The translations under genes and the position numbers were made by a program. The notes under the pieces were generated by a model. It saw only the letters and a list, made by a program, of their open reading frames with translations. It was not told the DNA's origin and ran no database searches. A DNA stretch of 64,000 nucleotides, taken from CAZABG01 sp964460985. GTDB taxonomy: Bacteria > Chlamydiota > Chlamydiia > Chlamydiales > Parachlamydiaceae. The stretch covers positions 1 to 64,000 of the forward strand of contig CAYWQX010000004.1 of the NCBI GenBank assembly GCA_964460985.1, written 5' to 3'. Within the stretch, counting starts at the first letter, position 1; every line of letters begins with the position of its first letter. Positions 16,744 through 26,661 of this stretch are shown here, piece by piece.

Positions 16744-17850
16744 ATGGTAGTTGCACCTTTAGCCAAAAATATCACTCTAAACGATCCAATTCCTCTATCC
16801 CTTCTCATTTTTAAAAAATTAAATAAAAAGGCTCAGACCCGTTTTTTAAAAGAGGACTACACCCCTCAATCTTACTCCGTTCTTGTAACACTCGACTTAA
16901 TCGATGAAAGTCTGAATTTTAATCCGATCGGATATTCCAACATTCAAGTTTATGACCCACAATCGCTTCCTTTTGATTTTGAACATATTCATTGGCTTGA
17001 AGAGGCGGTTTCAAACCAACAGATCGAAATGCGCATAATGAGCCTTGATCTTGATGGGACAGAGTCGAAAGAGTTATTGATACAGCCTGTGCTCTCACGC
17101 CATGTTGATCTCTATTACCAGGGAAAAAAAGTAGGTGAGATCCACGATTTTCTATCTGAAGAAGTCAATTGCTCCAACAGCTTATCCCTAGTGGAATATC
17201 TTCACTTTCACGCTCAAAAGGAAAAAGGGGAGCACAAAATTTTTGAAGATCTCATGTACCACATCGAATCGATCATCGAAATCGATTTTAAGAAAATTTT
17301 AAACCAGCTTTTTGAAGATAAACTGTCTCTGAGCGAGCTTCATACGCTTCAGAGCGAAATTAGCTCCTTAGACCATGTAGGATTTCTTTGTCCCTTGTCC
17401 TCCATCCCGGATATCGATAAGGAGCTCTCTCTTACAGAGTTTAGCACTCCAAGCCATTTCAAAAGTCAGATTCTCTCTAAAGAACTTGGGAAAAAGATTG
17501 GCAAAGAAGAAGTCCCGACCGAAATTGTGAAGGCTTATCACGAAGAAAAAGATAAGAAAATCGGGGCTGAAATATTCGTACCTAAGGAATCGCATAAAAC
17601 AGTATCCGGTTGGACCTCTCAAGGGGTGGGCCTTCATTTGGCTTTCAAAGTGAAAGAGAAAAAGTCCTTACCCCTCATCGACAAGATTTTGAGGCAGCAT
17701 CACATCGATCATCCCTCCTTCATGGGGGATAAACCAAAGATAAACTCCTGGGACGAGACATCTACCCTCTATTTCGAAATTTCAAGTAACAAAACACATT
17801 TTTCCCGGGTCGAGTTTTTATACAAAAAAAATGAGGATAGCCCTCCATGA
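16744..17850 (+). CDS. Unknown soluble protein preceding the monooxygenases
   Basis: A 368-residue protein I do not recognise. No signal peptide, membrane segment or known motif is visible; it is acidic to neutral with alternating beta-like and helical stretches, and the C-terminal 80 residues (SQGVGLHLAFKVKEKK...) look like a separate beta-rich domain. A -10-like TATAAA lies about 35 bases upstream in an AT-rich 99-base gap, so a new transcript probably begins here. Its stop overlaps the first monooxygenase start as ATGA, which suggests a shared operon. Confidence 0.7.
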   Translation: MVVAPLAKNITLNDPIPLSLLIFKKLNKKAQTRFLKEDYTPQSYSVLVTLDLIDESLNFNPIGYSNIQVYDPQSLPFDFEHIHWLEEAVSNQQIEMRIMSLDLDGTESKELLIQPVLSRHVDLYYQGKKVGEIHDFLSEEVNCSNSLSLVEYLHFHAQKEKGEHKIFEDLMYHIESIIEIDFKKILNQLFEDKLSLSELHTLQSEISSLDHVGFLCPLSSIPDIDKELSLTEFSTPSHFKSQILSKELGKKIGKEEVPTEIVKAYHEEKDKKIGAEIFVPKESHKTVSGWTSQGVGLHLAFKVKEKKSLPLIDKILRQHHIDHPSFMGDKPKINSWDETSTLYFEISSNKTHFSRVEFLYKKNEDSPP

Positions 17851-19046
17851 ATAATTTACCGATCATCATTGTGGGAGGTGGTATTGGCGGAATGGCTCAA
17901 GCGCTTGCCTTGAATCAAAAAGGGATTAAAACACTTCTCCTTGAACAAGCTCCGCAGTTTCGCGAGACAGGGGCGGGTATTCAGCTATGCCCTAACGTCT
18001 TCAAAATGTTTGATCATTTAGGGATCATGGAGTCGATGAAAAAGATTGCGGTTTTCCCTGACAACCTTATTTATGTCGACGGCATCAACGGCTTTAATTT
18101 TCTTAAAATCCCCTTAAAAGAAGAGCTCATCAAACGTTTTAAATATCCTTACGGCGTGTTTCACCGCGAGGAGCTTTTAAGAGCGCTAGTTAAAGAGTGT
18201 CAAAAGCACCCTCTGATCGAGTTAAGAACTTCGGCAAGAATCATCAAAGTGAAAGACTTTGGCGATTATATTGAGGCTGAAACCGAGGATAATCAAGTTT
18301 TTCGAGGACAGGCGTTAATAGGAGCGGACGGTCTTTGGTCACTCATTAGAGAGTATGTTGTTAATAAAGAACTTCCACGATTCACAGGCCATATTGCTTA
18401 TCGAGGGGTGGTTGACATCAAGAGCGTAGATCCTAAGTTATGCCCTCACAATGTAGTGCACTGGGTGAGAGACGACTCGCACTTGGTTCACTATCCCATC
18501 GGAACGCAAGGTCTTTTTAACATCATTGCGATTTTTCATACCGACCGTGAGTATCCCATGAACGATATTTCCCCCAACCCGGATGAACTTGAAGAGAAGT
18601 TTAAAGGCTCTCAGCCTGAAATTCTAGAGCTTGTAAAACATATCAAAAAGGATCGAAAATGGATGCTTTATGATCGCGATCCGATAAAAAATTGGACCCG
18701 AGGCAATGTCGTTCTGATCGGCGATGCAGCCCATCCAACCCTTCCTTATCTTACGCAAGGGGCCGGTATGGCAATTGAAGACGCTGTTTTACTCGCGCAC
18801 AAAATAGAGGGGTGCAAAGGGCATTTTGAAGAGGCTTTTTTAAGCTTCCAAAATGAAAGATATCTCAGATGCGCCTATGTACAGCTCTTTTCAAGAGCCT
18901 ACGGGGACACGCACCACTCCAAAGGGGTCGCAAGAGAGCTTCGGGATTATTTAATCTCTCAAAGATCATTAGAAGAAAATTTTGACTGGCTTGCCAAGCT
19001 ATACGATGGCATCGAAGTGGGGGTTTACCATGAAGTATCAGGGTAA
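17847..19046 (+). CDS. FAD-dependent aromatic monooxygenase 1 of 3
   Basis: A 399-residue class A flavoprotein hydroxylase like salicylate 1-hydroxylase and 3-hydroxybenzoate 6-hydroxylase. It has the Rossmann motif VGGGIGGM, the GAGIQLCPN segment, the DG motif GADGLWS near residue 155 for FAD and NAD(P)H, and the second FAD motif GDAAHPTLPYLTQGAGMAIEDA. Such enzymes use NAD(P)H and O2 to hydroxylate phenolic acids. The start overlaps the upstream unknown gene by four bases. Confidence 0.85.
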   Translation: MNNLPIIIVGGGIGGMAQALALNQKGIKTLLLEQAPQFRETGAGIQLCPNVFKMFDHLGIMESMKKIAVFPDNLIYVDGINGFNFLKIPLKEELIKRFKYPYGVFHREELLRALVKECQKHPLIELRTSARIIKVKDFGDYIEAETEDNQVFRGQALIGADGLWSLIREYVVNKELPRFTGHIAYRGVVDIKSVDPKLCPHNVVHWVRDDSHLVHYPIGTQGLFNIIAIFHTDREYPMNDISPNPDELEEKFKGSQPEILELVKHIKKDRKWMLYDRDPIKNWTRGNVVLIGDAAHPTLPYLTQGAGMAIEDAVLLAHKIEGCKGHFEEAFLSFQNERYLRCAYVQLFSRAYGDTHHSKGVARELRDYLISQRSLEENFDWLAKLYDGIEVGVYHEVSG

Positions 19047-20241
19047 ATATAAAATATTGATCGTTGGGGGCGGAATCGGGGGGATGACCACCGCTCTTGC
19101 GCTAGCCAAAAGGGGCATTGGAAGCTTGATTATTGAACAAGCTCCTTATTTCAGAGAATCGGGAGCCGGTATTCTCCTTTGTCCTAACGTATTTAAAGTC
19201 TTTGAGTTTCTTGAAATTAAAGAGACCATGGAAAAACTAGCCTTTTTTCCGGGCCATTTAGTCTGGGCCGATGGCAATTCAGGGGAAGAGTATATGCGCC
19301 TTCCCATGGGAGATGAGATTAGAAAACGATTCGGGCAGCCCTACGGCTCTTTCCATCGAGAAGAGCTTTTAAGAGCGTTGGTGCAGGAGTGTAAAAAATA
19401 TCCGATTATTGAGACGAAGACCTCTTCTCGTATTTTTAAAGCGGAAGACAAAGGGGCCCATGTGATTGCCTATTCAGAAAGCGGCGATATCTTTGAAGGC
19501 GACGCTTTAATTGACTGTGAAGGCCTTTGGTCTTTGATAAGAGATCAGCTATTCGGAAAAGAAAAACCAAGACCCTCCGGGCATGTTACGCATCGAGGCC
19601 TTCTTGATAAGGCTAAAGTTCCCTCGCACATCTATTCAAAAGACGTAATCCACTGGGATATTCCGAATGGACATCTTGTGCAATACCCGATCGGGACAAG
19701 AGGATTATTCAACATCGTTGCGGTGTATCACACCGAAGATATCGAGAAAGGGGAAAAGATAGAGGGCGATCCTCAAACATTAAACGAAAAATTTGCGCAT
19801 GCAACGCCCTATATTAGAGAACTGTTAGGCTATGTTGATACAAGCAAGAAATGGATGATGTACGATCGGGAACCAATAAAAAACTGGACCGTCGGAAAGA
19901 TAACCTTGCTTGGCGACGCAGCTCACCCTACCCTTCCTCACTTAACGCAAGGAGCCGGTATGGCGATTGAAGATGCGGTCGTGATCGCCAAACACATCGA
20001 TCAGCAAAATGGCGATTTTGAAACAGCGTTCAATCTTTATCAGCAAGAGAGATACTTAAGATGCGCTCATATTCAGCTCTTTTCAAGAGCTTATGGAGAG
20101 GTTCATCACTCCGATGGAGTTGCGAAAGAGCTTAGAAACTTTATTATTTCATCTAGAAGCGTAGAGGACAACTACCAATGGATGAGTATGTTCTATAACG
20201 GTATTGAGTTGGAGGCAGTCCATGCAAAAAACTCTTCTTAA
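19030..20241 (+). CDS. FAD-dependent aromatic monooxygenase 2 of 3
   Basis: A 403-residue paralogue of its neighbours. VGGGIGGM and GDAAHPTLPHLTQGAGMAIEDA are intact, but the central DG motif reads DCEGLWS: Glu replaces the Asp that binds the FAD ribityl chain and helps NAD(P)H use. Activity may be altered. I take the ATG at 19030, with GGGGG a few bases before it and an overlap of 17 bases with copy 1; the longer frame from 18982 adds only residues encoded inside copy 1. Confidence 0.83.
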   Translation: MKYQGKYKILIVGGGIGGMTTALALAKRGIGSLIIEQAPYFRESGAGILLCPNVFKVFEFLEIKETMEKLAFFPGHLVWADGNSGEEYMRLPMGDEIRKRFGQPYGSFHREELLRALVQECKKYPIIETKTSSRIFKAEDKGAHVIAYSESGDIFEGDALIDCEGLWSLIRDQLFGKEKPRPSGHVTHRGLLDKAKVPSHIYSKDVIHWDIPNGHLVQYPIGTRGLFNIVAVYHTEDIEKGEKIEGDPQTLNEKFAHATPYIRELLGYVDTSKKWMMYDREPIKNWTVGKITLLGDAAHPTLPHLTQGAGMAIEDAVVIAKHIDQQNGDFETAFNLYQQERYLRCAHIQLFSRAYGEVHHSDGVAKELRNFIISSRSVEDNYQWMSMFYNGIELEAVHAKNSS

Positions 20242-21430
20242 ATATCCCATTCTCATTGTAGGGGGCGGCATCGGGGGAATGACCGCTGCTCTTGCACTTG
20301 CCAAAAAAGGGATCCCATCCATCCTAACCGAGCAGGCCCCTCAATTTAGAGAGCTTGGAGCCGGCATTCAATTCTGTCCTAACACCTTTAAAGTGCTCGA
20401 TTATCTAGGTCTGACCAAAGCCTTTTCGGAGATCTCTGTTTTCCCGGAAAATATTCGCTATCGAGATGGATTGAATGGATTTGAGTTTATGCACCTCCCC
20501 TTAGGAAATGAGGTGGTTAAACGATTTGGACATCCCTTCGGCTCTTTTAAAAGGGAAGAGGTATTAAGAACCTTCGTGGCAGAGTGCCGTAAATCGGATT
20601 TGATCGAGCTTGTGACCTCTGCACGGATCATCGATGTGAAAGAAGAAAAGGATTCGATCACAGCGATAACCGTAGACGGAAAAACGTTTAAAGGCTCTGC
20701 CCTCATTGGATGTGACGGTATTTGGTCTGTCATCCGAAACTTCGTTGTGGAAAACGATGAGCCTCCAAGAATATCGGGACAAATTATTTATAGAGGGGTA
20801 TTGAAAGCCGAAGACATGCCTTCAGATATTGAATTCGATGATATTGTCCACTATGTAAGGCCAAGGGCCCACCTTGTGCACTATCCGATCGGAAATCAAG
20901 GTTATTACAATATTTCTGCCATCTATCAGACGGACCGCTTGCCAGGGCCTCTCGATGTGCCTGTGGATAAAGAAGAGGTCTACGAATATTTTTCAAACTC
21001 CATTCCAAGAGTGATGGAATTAGTAGACCGTCTCGACTTTAATAAATGCTGGTCTCTTTGCGACAGAAACCCGATTTCGAACTGGTCTAGAGGAAAAATC
21101 ACACTTCTCGGAGACGCAGCTCATGCAACGCTTCCCTACCTCACCTCCGGAGCCGGCATGGCGGTGGAAGATGCGGTCGTTTTGGCCGAAAAAATTGTTG
21201 ATCACAACTATCAATTCGAAGAAGCTTTTTTAGCTTATCAAAAAGAGCGTTATTTAAGAGCCGCTTATGTTCAGCTTTATTCTAGAGCTTATGGGGATGT
21301 GCACCACTCTTCGGGAGTTGCCCGGGAACTGAGAAATGCCCTGATAAGCGCACGAACAATGGAAGATAATTTTAAATGGGTAAGCTACCTTTATAACGGA
21401 ATCAATCTTCCGGTTCACGCGGCCAAATGA
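20222..21430 (+). CDS. FAD-dependent aromatic monooxygenase 3 of 3
   Basis: A 402-residue paralogue with VGGGIGGM, GCDGIWS (canonical DG motif) and GDAAHATLPYLTSGAGMAVEDA. GGAGG lies seven bases before the chosen ATG at 20222; the stop of copy 2 falls 20 bases inside. All three copies keep the C-terminal YSRAYGDVHHSxGVARELRN-type block. The operon ends here, face to face with a minus-strand gene only 15 bases away. Confidence 0.85.
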   Translation: MQKTLLKYPILIVGGGIGGMTAALALAKKGIPSILTEQAPQFRELGAGIQFCPNTFKVLDYLGLTKAFSEISVFPENIRYRDGLNGFEFMHLPLGNEVVKRFGHPFGSFKREEVLRTFVAECRKSDLIELVTSARIIDVKEEKDSITAITVDGKTFKGSALIGCDGIWSVIRNFVVENDEPPRISGQIIYRGVLKAEDMPSDIEFDDIVHYVRPRAHLVHYPIGNQGYYNISAIYQTDRLPGPLDVPVDKEEVYEYFSNSIPRVMELVDRLDFNKCWSLCDRNPISNWSRGKITLLGDAAHATLPYLTSGAGMAVEDAVVLAEKIVDHNYQFEEAFLAYQKERYLRAAYVQLYSRAYGDVHHSSGVARELRNALISARTMEDNFKWVSYLYNGINLPVHAAK

Positions 21431-21445
21431 TTACGGAAGGGAGCT

Positions 21446-22417
21446 TTAAAAAATTTTTTTAACTGCTTCCAGATCGGCGTCTTTAGAGTCGAATTTACTC
21501 TCTAAATTTTTTGATCTTCGCTTACTGATATCGAGTATCTTGGATTCCTTCGCTTCGTCATCGTGAAAATGGAAAAAGTCTGCTGTCAAGGAGAGGAAAT
21601 CGATAAAATCCTCTTCTACTTCAAAAAGAGGGTAAGCTTTTTTTGCAACCAGCTGATAACTTTTGAAATCGCCTCTTTTACTTAAGAAAGCAAGAATTTC
21701 AAAATAAAACTCTAGATTCGCCTCTTTAGCTTTTTTAAGTAGTTTTTGGACGGCCTCTTCCGGCTCCATCCCTTCACTTTCAACAAGTAAACGGCAGTGT
21801 AGAAGATCAAACCACTTGCTCTCCTCTAAAAATGGGTAAAATCCTTCCACTAGATCGGCCGCGTACGAAAAATGGCCCTCATCGATTTCATCCGAGATAA
21901 AATCGTACAAAAACTCCTCAACATCATTGGCAAGCTGTTGGTTCACCGAACGGATTGCAACCTTGGGATCAATCCCGTTATCGACGTTTTCATTCAAAAT
22001 CTCCAGAAGATCGTTAATGGTATCTTGAAATACCTCATAATTCTGAAGGATGCCGGTATCATAGAGGTGAATTTGATGGTCTAATTCATCACAAAAAATG
22101 GAAAGAGATTGTTTTTCCGGAAGGAGCCGTCTCCAGAGCTCAAATAAAGAGAGATAGATTCTATCATAAGCTTCTTGTGATATTTCTGTTTCTGCCAGAA
22201 GCGCTTCTGCCATCTCTTCGGGAGAGTCATAATTCTCAGCAAAAGCGTGAAACATTTCAGAATCAAAGGGAAGCCCGCTGTCATTAATACGAAGTAATAA
22301 ATCTTCTTGCGAAAGCGCTCTTAAATCCTCCACTTGCCATTTTTCGACTTGAACTGTAGGATCGCGAAGCCAATTTAATCTTAAAGAATTATAAAGAGCT
22401 TTTCTTTCTGTTTCCAT
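21446..22417 (-). CDS. Unknown acidic helical protein
   Basis: A 323-residue, strongly acidic, almost entirely helical protein without signal peptide or membrane segments. The pattern of paired amphipathic helices (for example AADLVEGFYPFLEESKWFDLLHCRLL) suggests TPR-like or other alpha-solenoid repeats, but I see no clear consensus. It lies downstream of the Bat genes on the same strand, 15 bases before the stop of the BatD/E-like gene is reached in the other direction, so it may be the last-read gene of that run only if its own start is used; its start has weak context. Confidence 0.7.
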   Translation of the reverse strand: METERKALYNSLRLNWLRDPTVQVEKWQVEDLRALSQEDLLLRINDSGLPFDSEMFHAFAENYDSPEEMAEALLAETEISQEAYDRIYLSLFELWRRLLPEKQSLSIFCDELDHQIHLYDTGILQNYEVFQDTINDLLEILNENVDNGIDPKVAIRSVNQQLANDVEEFLYDFISDEIDEGHFSYAADLVEGFYPFLEESKWFDLLHCRLLVESEGMEPEEAVQKLLKKAKEANLEFYFEILAFLSKRGDFKSYQLVAKKAYPLFEVEEDFIDFLSLTADFFHFHDDEAKESKILDISKRRSKNLESKFDSKDADLEAVKKIF

Positions 22418-22432
22418 GTAAGTATATATTAA

Positions 22433-24514
22433 TTAGAAAATACGAATTTTCTCAAACGAAATAAATCCTATTTTACCTTCTTTATCTTTTATTTTAAGGT
22501 ATTTTCCTTCTTCAGCTTCTCCTATCACGTCGACGATCTCTCCCCGTTCAATCTTCGCTAACGTCGGAGCCTCGGGATAGGGCGCAATTTTTAAAGCGTC
22601 CCCTTCTACCATGAGAGCATGTATAGGGAGTAGAAAATGAAGTATTAGAATGACGCCGAACAAACCCGCTGAAAATAAGTACAACAGCTTCGATTTAAAA
22701 AGAATCGAAACGATCATCACAAGACTGAAAAAGGTAATTAACCATGGAATTGGGTCGATGATAAATCGATCAGATACGTTGAAAGAATTTTTCCGTTTTA
22801 ATTCAGTCAGTTTTTGTTTGATTTCCTGATTCCAGGGGTTTAAAGAAGAGGCCTTTTCGTAATAGTATAGAGCTTCAACAGGACGGTTTAAAGCCTCTAA
22901 ATAAAAAGCGCTGTCAGCATCGCGAGCATCTTCAAGGCTCTTCTCCAGCTTTACATTCAAACGCTCTTCGGTCTCATAAAAAGTTCCATAGAGAGGCAAA
23001 AATCCGATCAGGAAAAAAACAAACAACTTCCCAAAATCGGCTTTTAAGGTGGTTAAAGGGGTTCTGTCATTACCATAACGGATCGCATCGATCCTCCTTA
23101 AGAAAGGATTGTTTTTATCAAGCACCTGGCTTGCCAGGGAAGAAAAGTCCTCAACAGTAGAGGCTTGAAGAGCTTCTTGAATAAGATCCTCCTTTGTTTT
23201 GGATCTGACTTTCTTTGGGCGCGAGCGAAGGAAAGCTAAGAGGGGTAAAAAGATCAACATCCAGGGACTTGAAAGGATCTTGACCGGCTTTATGAAGGCA
23301 GGCGGCCTCCCAAGATCTTGGTCCGTCGCAAGTTTCGCTTGAGGAGAAATTTTTTGGATCTCAACGCTCTCTTTTTTTAACCGGTCGGCCTCCACTTTTA
23401 TAACGAGAGGATCTGTCTTAATGATTTTGTAGGTAGCAGACGGGGGATCAAAATAGGCAAAATAGAGAGGAGGAATTTGATCGGTCCAGGGGGTCTTTAC
23501 TTTAAGTTCGTAGTTAAACGTTTTATGCCCCTCTTTCTCCGATCCTTCCGGCGGAAGATCGCTTAACTCAAAATTTCCAATAAAACCGGGAATGCATCCC
23601 AAAAGAGGAGGCTTCAAGGTATTGATAACGCCATCGCCCGAAAACTTGAGTTTTAAATTGAGCCGATCATCCAAAGTTAAGATAGGAGGCAGATCGGCAG
23701 AAGCGTGCATTTCAAAAGGGCCGATGGCTCCATTGAAAAAAGGAGGTTTACCCTCTTCCGGAAAGGGCTTGACGCTAAGTGTGACAGGCTTTGTCGTCGA
23801 TTCAAGAGCAGGTTGAAGATAAACTTTAGACCCATATGGGGTCATTTGGTAGGCATAGCCTCTTACTTTGGCCGATGGAAAACTATAATCGCCCTCCTTC
23901 TCGATCTGCATAAATTGCTTCACAACCCTTACGGAAGTACTTCCTTCGCTTGAATCCTCTATGATCTTCTCGCCTAATCTTTTAAAAGGAACCTGGTCCA
24001 CCATCGGAAGCACTTCTTGATCAAGATCGATGGCCCCTTCATAAAGATAGCGGTAGCCCAAAGTAATTTTTTGCCCCGGATAGAGATCTTTTGGAGCCTC
24101 AATCAAATTTTCAATTTTCAAAAAGAATTTTGATTTATCCGGATTGATTGGAAGAGCCCCTTTGACCTCGTAAGAGACGGAAATCGACTGCACCCTTTTT
24201 CCATCTACGAGCACAGAGACCGCAGGAAACATTTTGAGCCCTTTTTTTTCGCCGGGCTCTTTAAACCGATAAGAGACCACCTTCACCCCATCAGGTCCCG
24301 GAAAAGGGACCGATCTTTCCATCACAACCTTCAAAGGCTCCTTGCCTTTTAAAAAGCTATTCTCATCCACTTTCGCATTTTGAGGTACCGTTAGCTGCAA
24401 CACACCTGTGATGGGTTGATTTTCGTAGTATTCATCCTGATCTAAAAGAGTTGAAATAGAGATATCGGCTGAAATCCATAAAGGGATGAGGAAAAAACTT
24501 AACCATTTTACCAT
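22433..24514 (-). CDS. BatD/BatE-like fusion: beta-sandwich, TPR and SH3 domains
   Basis: A 693-residue protein with an N-terminal signal peptide (residues 1-16), then about 370 residues of BatD-type periplasmic beta domains (DQDEYYENQPITG; PGQKITLGYRY), a membrane segment near 425, a second near 500, a TPR unit (AFYLEALNRPVEALYYYEKAS), two further membrane segments and a C-terminal bacterial SH3 domain (ALKIAPYPEAPTLAKIERGEIVDVIG). BatD and BatE are usually separate. Bat proteins are linked with envelope stress and aerotolerance. It overlaps batB by seven bases. Confidence 0.8.
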   Translation of the reverse strand: MVKWLSFFLIPLWISADISISTLLDQDEYYENQPITGVLQLTVPQNAKVDENSFLKGKEPLKVVMERSVPFPGPDGVKVVSYRFKEPGEKKGLKMFPAVSVLVDGKRVQSISVSYEVKGALPINPDKSKFFLKIENLIEAPKDLYPGQKITLGYRYLYEGAIDLDQEVLPMVDQVPFKRLGEKIIEDSSEGSTSVRVVKQFMQIEKEGDYSFPSAKVRGYAYQMTPYGSKVYLQPALESTTKPVTLSVKPFPEEGKPPFFNGAIGPFEMHASADLPPILTLDDRLNLKLKFSGDGVINTLKPPLLGCIPGFIGNFELSDLPPEGSEKEGHKTFNYELKVKTPWTDQIPPLYFAYFDPPSATYKIIKTDPLVIKVEADRLKKESVEIQKISPQAKLATDQDLGRPPAFIKPVKILSSPWMLIFLPLLAFLRSRPKKVRSKTKEDLIQEALQASTVEDFSSLASQVLDKNNPFLRRIDAIRYGNDRTPLTTLKADFGKLFVFFLIGFLPLYGTFYETEERLNVKLEKSLEDARDADSAFYLEALNRPVEALYYYEKASSLNPWNQEIKQKLTELKRKNSFNVSDRFIIDPIPWLITFFSLVMIVSILFKSKLLYLFSAGLFGVILILHFLLPIHALMVEGDALKIAPYPEAPTLAKIERGEIVDVIGEAEEGKYLKIKDKEGKIGFISFEKIRIF

Positions 24515-26661
24515 GGCTTCTCCACGGTAGATCCCCCTTGGACCGAAGCGGGAGCTTTTTGATCCTGAAGCATGAGGTCTTGGAACGATCTAATCGTCTC
24601 GCTGCTCTCTTCCGGAGGCGGTTTATTGTAGGGATCCTCTAGGGCTTTTAAAGCTTTTTTAAGGTTAATCACTGCCATATAAAGAGAATAGTCATCTGAT
24701 TGATCAAGCCAGAGTAAAGCCTCCAAGTAAGGGGGATACACCTCTGCCCAATTGATTCTCTCGCACCCCTTTTCTAAGAAACTTTTCACTTGAGCCCGGT
24801 ATGCCACTTGAGGAAAATTTTTTAAATAAGTTTGAACCCTGCTTTTTTGCTGTTCTATGCTAGCTCCGGGGTTTAAGGACCTATAACCTATGAGTCCATA
24901 CAGCCCGCCGATCGCTTCCTTTAATAAAGGAGAAGCTGTTTCCTGAGGCATGAGTTTAAAATCATTTCCTATCCATAGAAGCTGATCCTCCAAAGAAACG
25001 AAAGGATTATTGAGAGGATTGGTTTTTGCAGGGTATTTAAGAAGAGCTTTTTCCAAAAATTCTTGGCCCTCTACAGGATCGTTTTGTCTTAAATTGCGTA
25101 AAGCCTCTTTTAAATCGGGATCTGTCCAAGTTTTTAATTCAGGATCATAGAGATGATTGATATAGGTTCCCTCTTTTACTCTCTGCAACCACTTTGAAAG
25201 TGTTAAAGAGGGATCGAGGCTATTTTCTTGCAAATCGGATAATTTATTCTTTAAATCGGTTTTAATTTGATGAAGAATGAAAAGAGGCCTGCAGCTTGGC
25301 GCTTGTTTCAATTTTTCAAGCTCGCATTGAGCCTTTTCAGCCGAAGAAATCTCTTGTAACCCCATTCTGAGAAGAAAAGGGGTAAAAATCGAAGAGTTCT
25401 CCCTCCACAGAAGGCCTTTGACCTGATGCCATTTGCGTAAAAAATAAGGGTTTGACGCTTCATTCACTTTAATTTTCGACAGCTCTAACGATGCCTCATC
25501 ACCCTTGTTCTCCAGGAGAAACGTGATAGCTATATCCAGAGATTTTGCACCTTTCTGCCAATCGTCTTCCGCAGTCATACTCTCTAAAACTTGCCTCGCA
25601 TCGCTATAATCGCCTGAATCATAAAGAAGCTCGGGAGATTCAGCTTGTAAAAAGAGCGTCACAAACAATGGCAAAACTTTTTTTGAGGTGGAGGGGTATA
25701 ACCACGCTGCTGCCATTAAAAGAAGAGCTACCGCTAAGGGATAAAGAGTATAGTCATCATAGATAGGCTTTGGATTTGAGAGCGTTGATTTGATTTTAAG
25801 CTCCTCAAAACGCCTCTTCAACTGCTTCAATAAATCGGGGCTTAAGCCCGCCCCAAGCTCATTATACTCGCCGATTGCCTTGAGCAGATCGGCATTTAAT
25901 TTTGATACAACGGGCTTTCCTTTATAAACTACATTCGGAACAATTCCTCCCGATGGTGAACCTACTCCAAGAGTACTCATGGGGTGTTTAAAAATTTGCC
26001 GAATCTCCTGAAGCCGTCCCGCTTGATCTACTAAAGGAAGAGTAGCAAGTTCTGTATCATCTCCGTCACTTACAAGTAAAACAGCCTGATCACTGCTAAT
26101 ATTCTCTTTAGAAAGCTCGCCTAAAATTTGCTTAAAATCGGTTCCGGGCACTCCCGGTTCATTGATTGAAATCCCTTTCAAAACAAGTCTAAAGAAGACT
26201 TGATCTAAAGTCCGTGGAACGATCTTTTCTAACTTACTTGTAAAAACATAAAGAGTCAGATAAGCCTGCAGATCTTTTTGCAAAAGATCATCTAACGCTT
26301 CGAGCGCAACTTTCAACCTGGTTTCTTTAGATTGAGTATCCGTTACGGCCATAGAGCTTGAAGTGTCCAAAACAATCACTAAATCTAATATCTCTAGATT
26401 TGCTTTTGCTTTCGAAAGACTCTCTATCTCGTAGTTGGAGTAATGAGGATTGCCTTTGGGGCCCAGCAGGGCTAAAAATAAAAAAACGATGCCAAGCCAT
26501 GCTAAAAGATGCTTTAAAGTCCGATTATTATTTGATGGTTCTATGTTTAACTTCAGAAGCGAAAAGACTTTTTTTCCTAATTTAACATCCATCAACAACA
26601 GAACCAGGATGAGCAAGGGTATAATCAGAAGAGGATAATAGCCAGCATGCTCAAAATTCAT
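24508..26661 (-). CDS. batB: BatB-like von Willebrand A protein with TPR-like C-terminal half
   Basis: A 717-residue protein: two N-terminal membrane segments, a VWA domain at about 90-270 with the MIDAS motif DTSSSMA, a further membrane segment near 330, then about 380 residues of helical repeats of TPR character where BatB normally ends and BatC (TPR) begins. It looks like a BatB-BatC fusion. GAGGAG precedes the ATG at 26661, which overlaps the batA stop as ATGA. No MoxR ATPase gene is beside it. Confidence 0.8.
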   Translation of the reverse strand: MNFEHAGYYPLLIIPLLILVLLLMDVKLGKKVFSLLKLNIEPSNNNRTLKHLLAWLGIVFLFLALLGPKGNPHYSNYEIESLSKAKANLEILDLVIVLDTSSSMAVTDTQSKETRLKVALEALDDLLQKDLQAYLTLYVFTSKLEKIVPRTLDQVFFRLVLKGISINEPGVPGTDFKQILGELSKENISSDQAVLLVSDGDDTELATLPLVDQAGRLQEIRQIFKHPMSTLGVGSPSGGIVPNVVYKGKPVVSKLNADLLKAIGEYNELGAGLSPDLLKQLKRRFEELKIKSTLSNPKPIYDDYTLYPLAVALLLMAAAWLYPSTSKKVLPLFVTLFLQAESPELLYDSGDYSDARQVLESMTAEDDWQKGAKSLDIAITFLLENKGDEASLELSKIKVNEASNPYFLRKWHQVKGLLWRENSSIFTPFLLRMGLQEISSAEKAQCELEKLKQAPSCRPLFILHQIKTDLKNKLSDLQENSLDPSLTLSKWLQRVKEGTYINHLYDPELKTWTDPDLKEALRNLRQNDPVEGQEFLEKALLKYPAKTNPLNNPFVSLEDQLLWIGNDFKLMPQETASPLLKEAIGGLYGLIGYRSLNPGASIEQQKSRVQTYLKNFPQVAYRAQVKSFLEKGCERINWAEVYPPYLEALLWLDQSDDYSLYMAVINLKKALKALEDPYNKPPPEESSETIRSFQDLMLQDQKAPASVQGGSTVEKPW

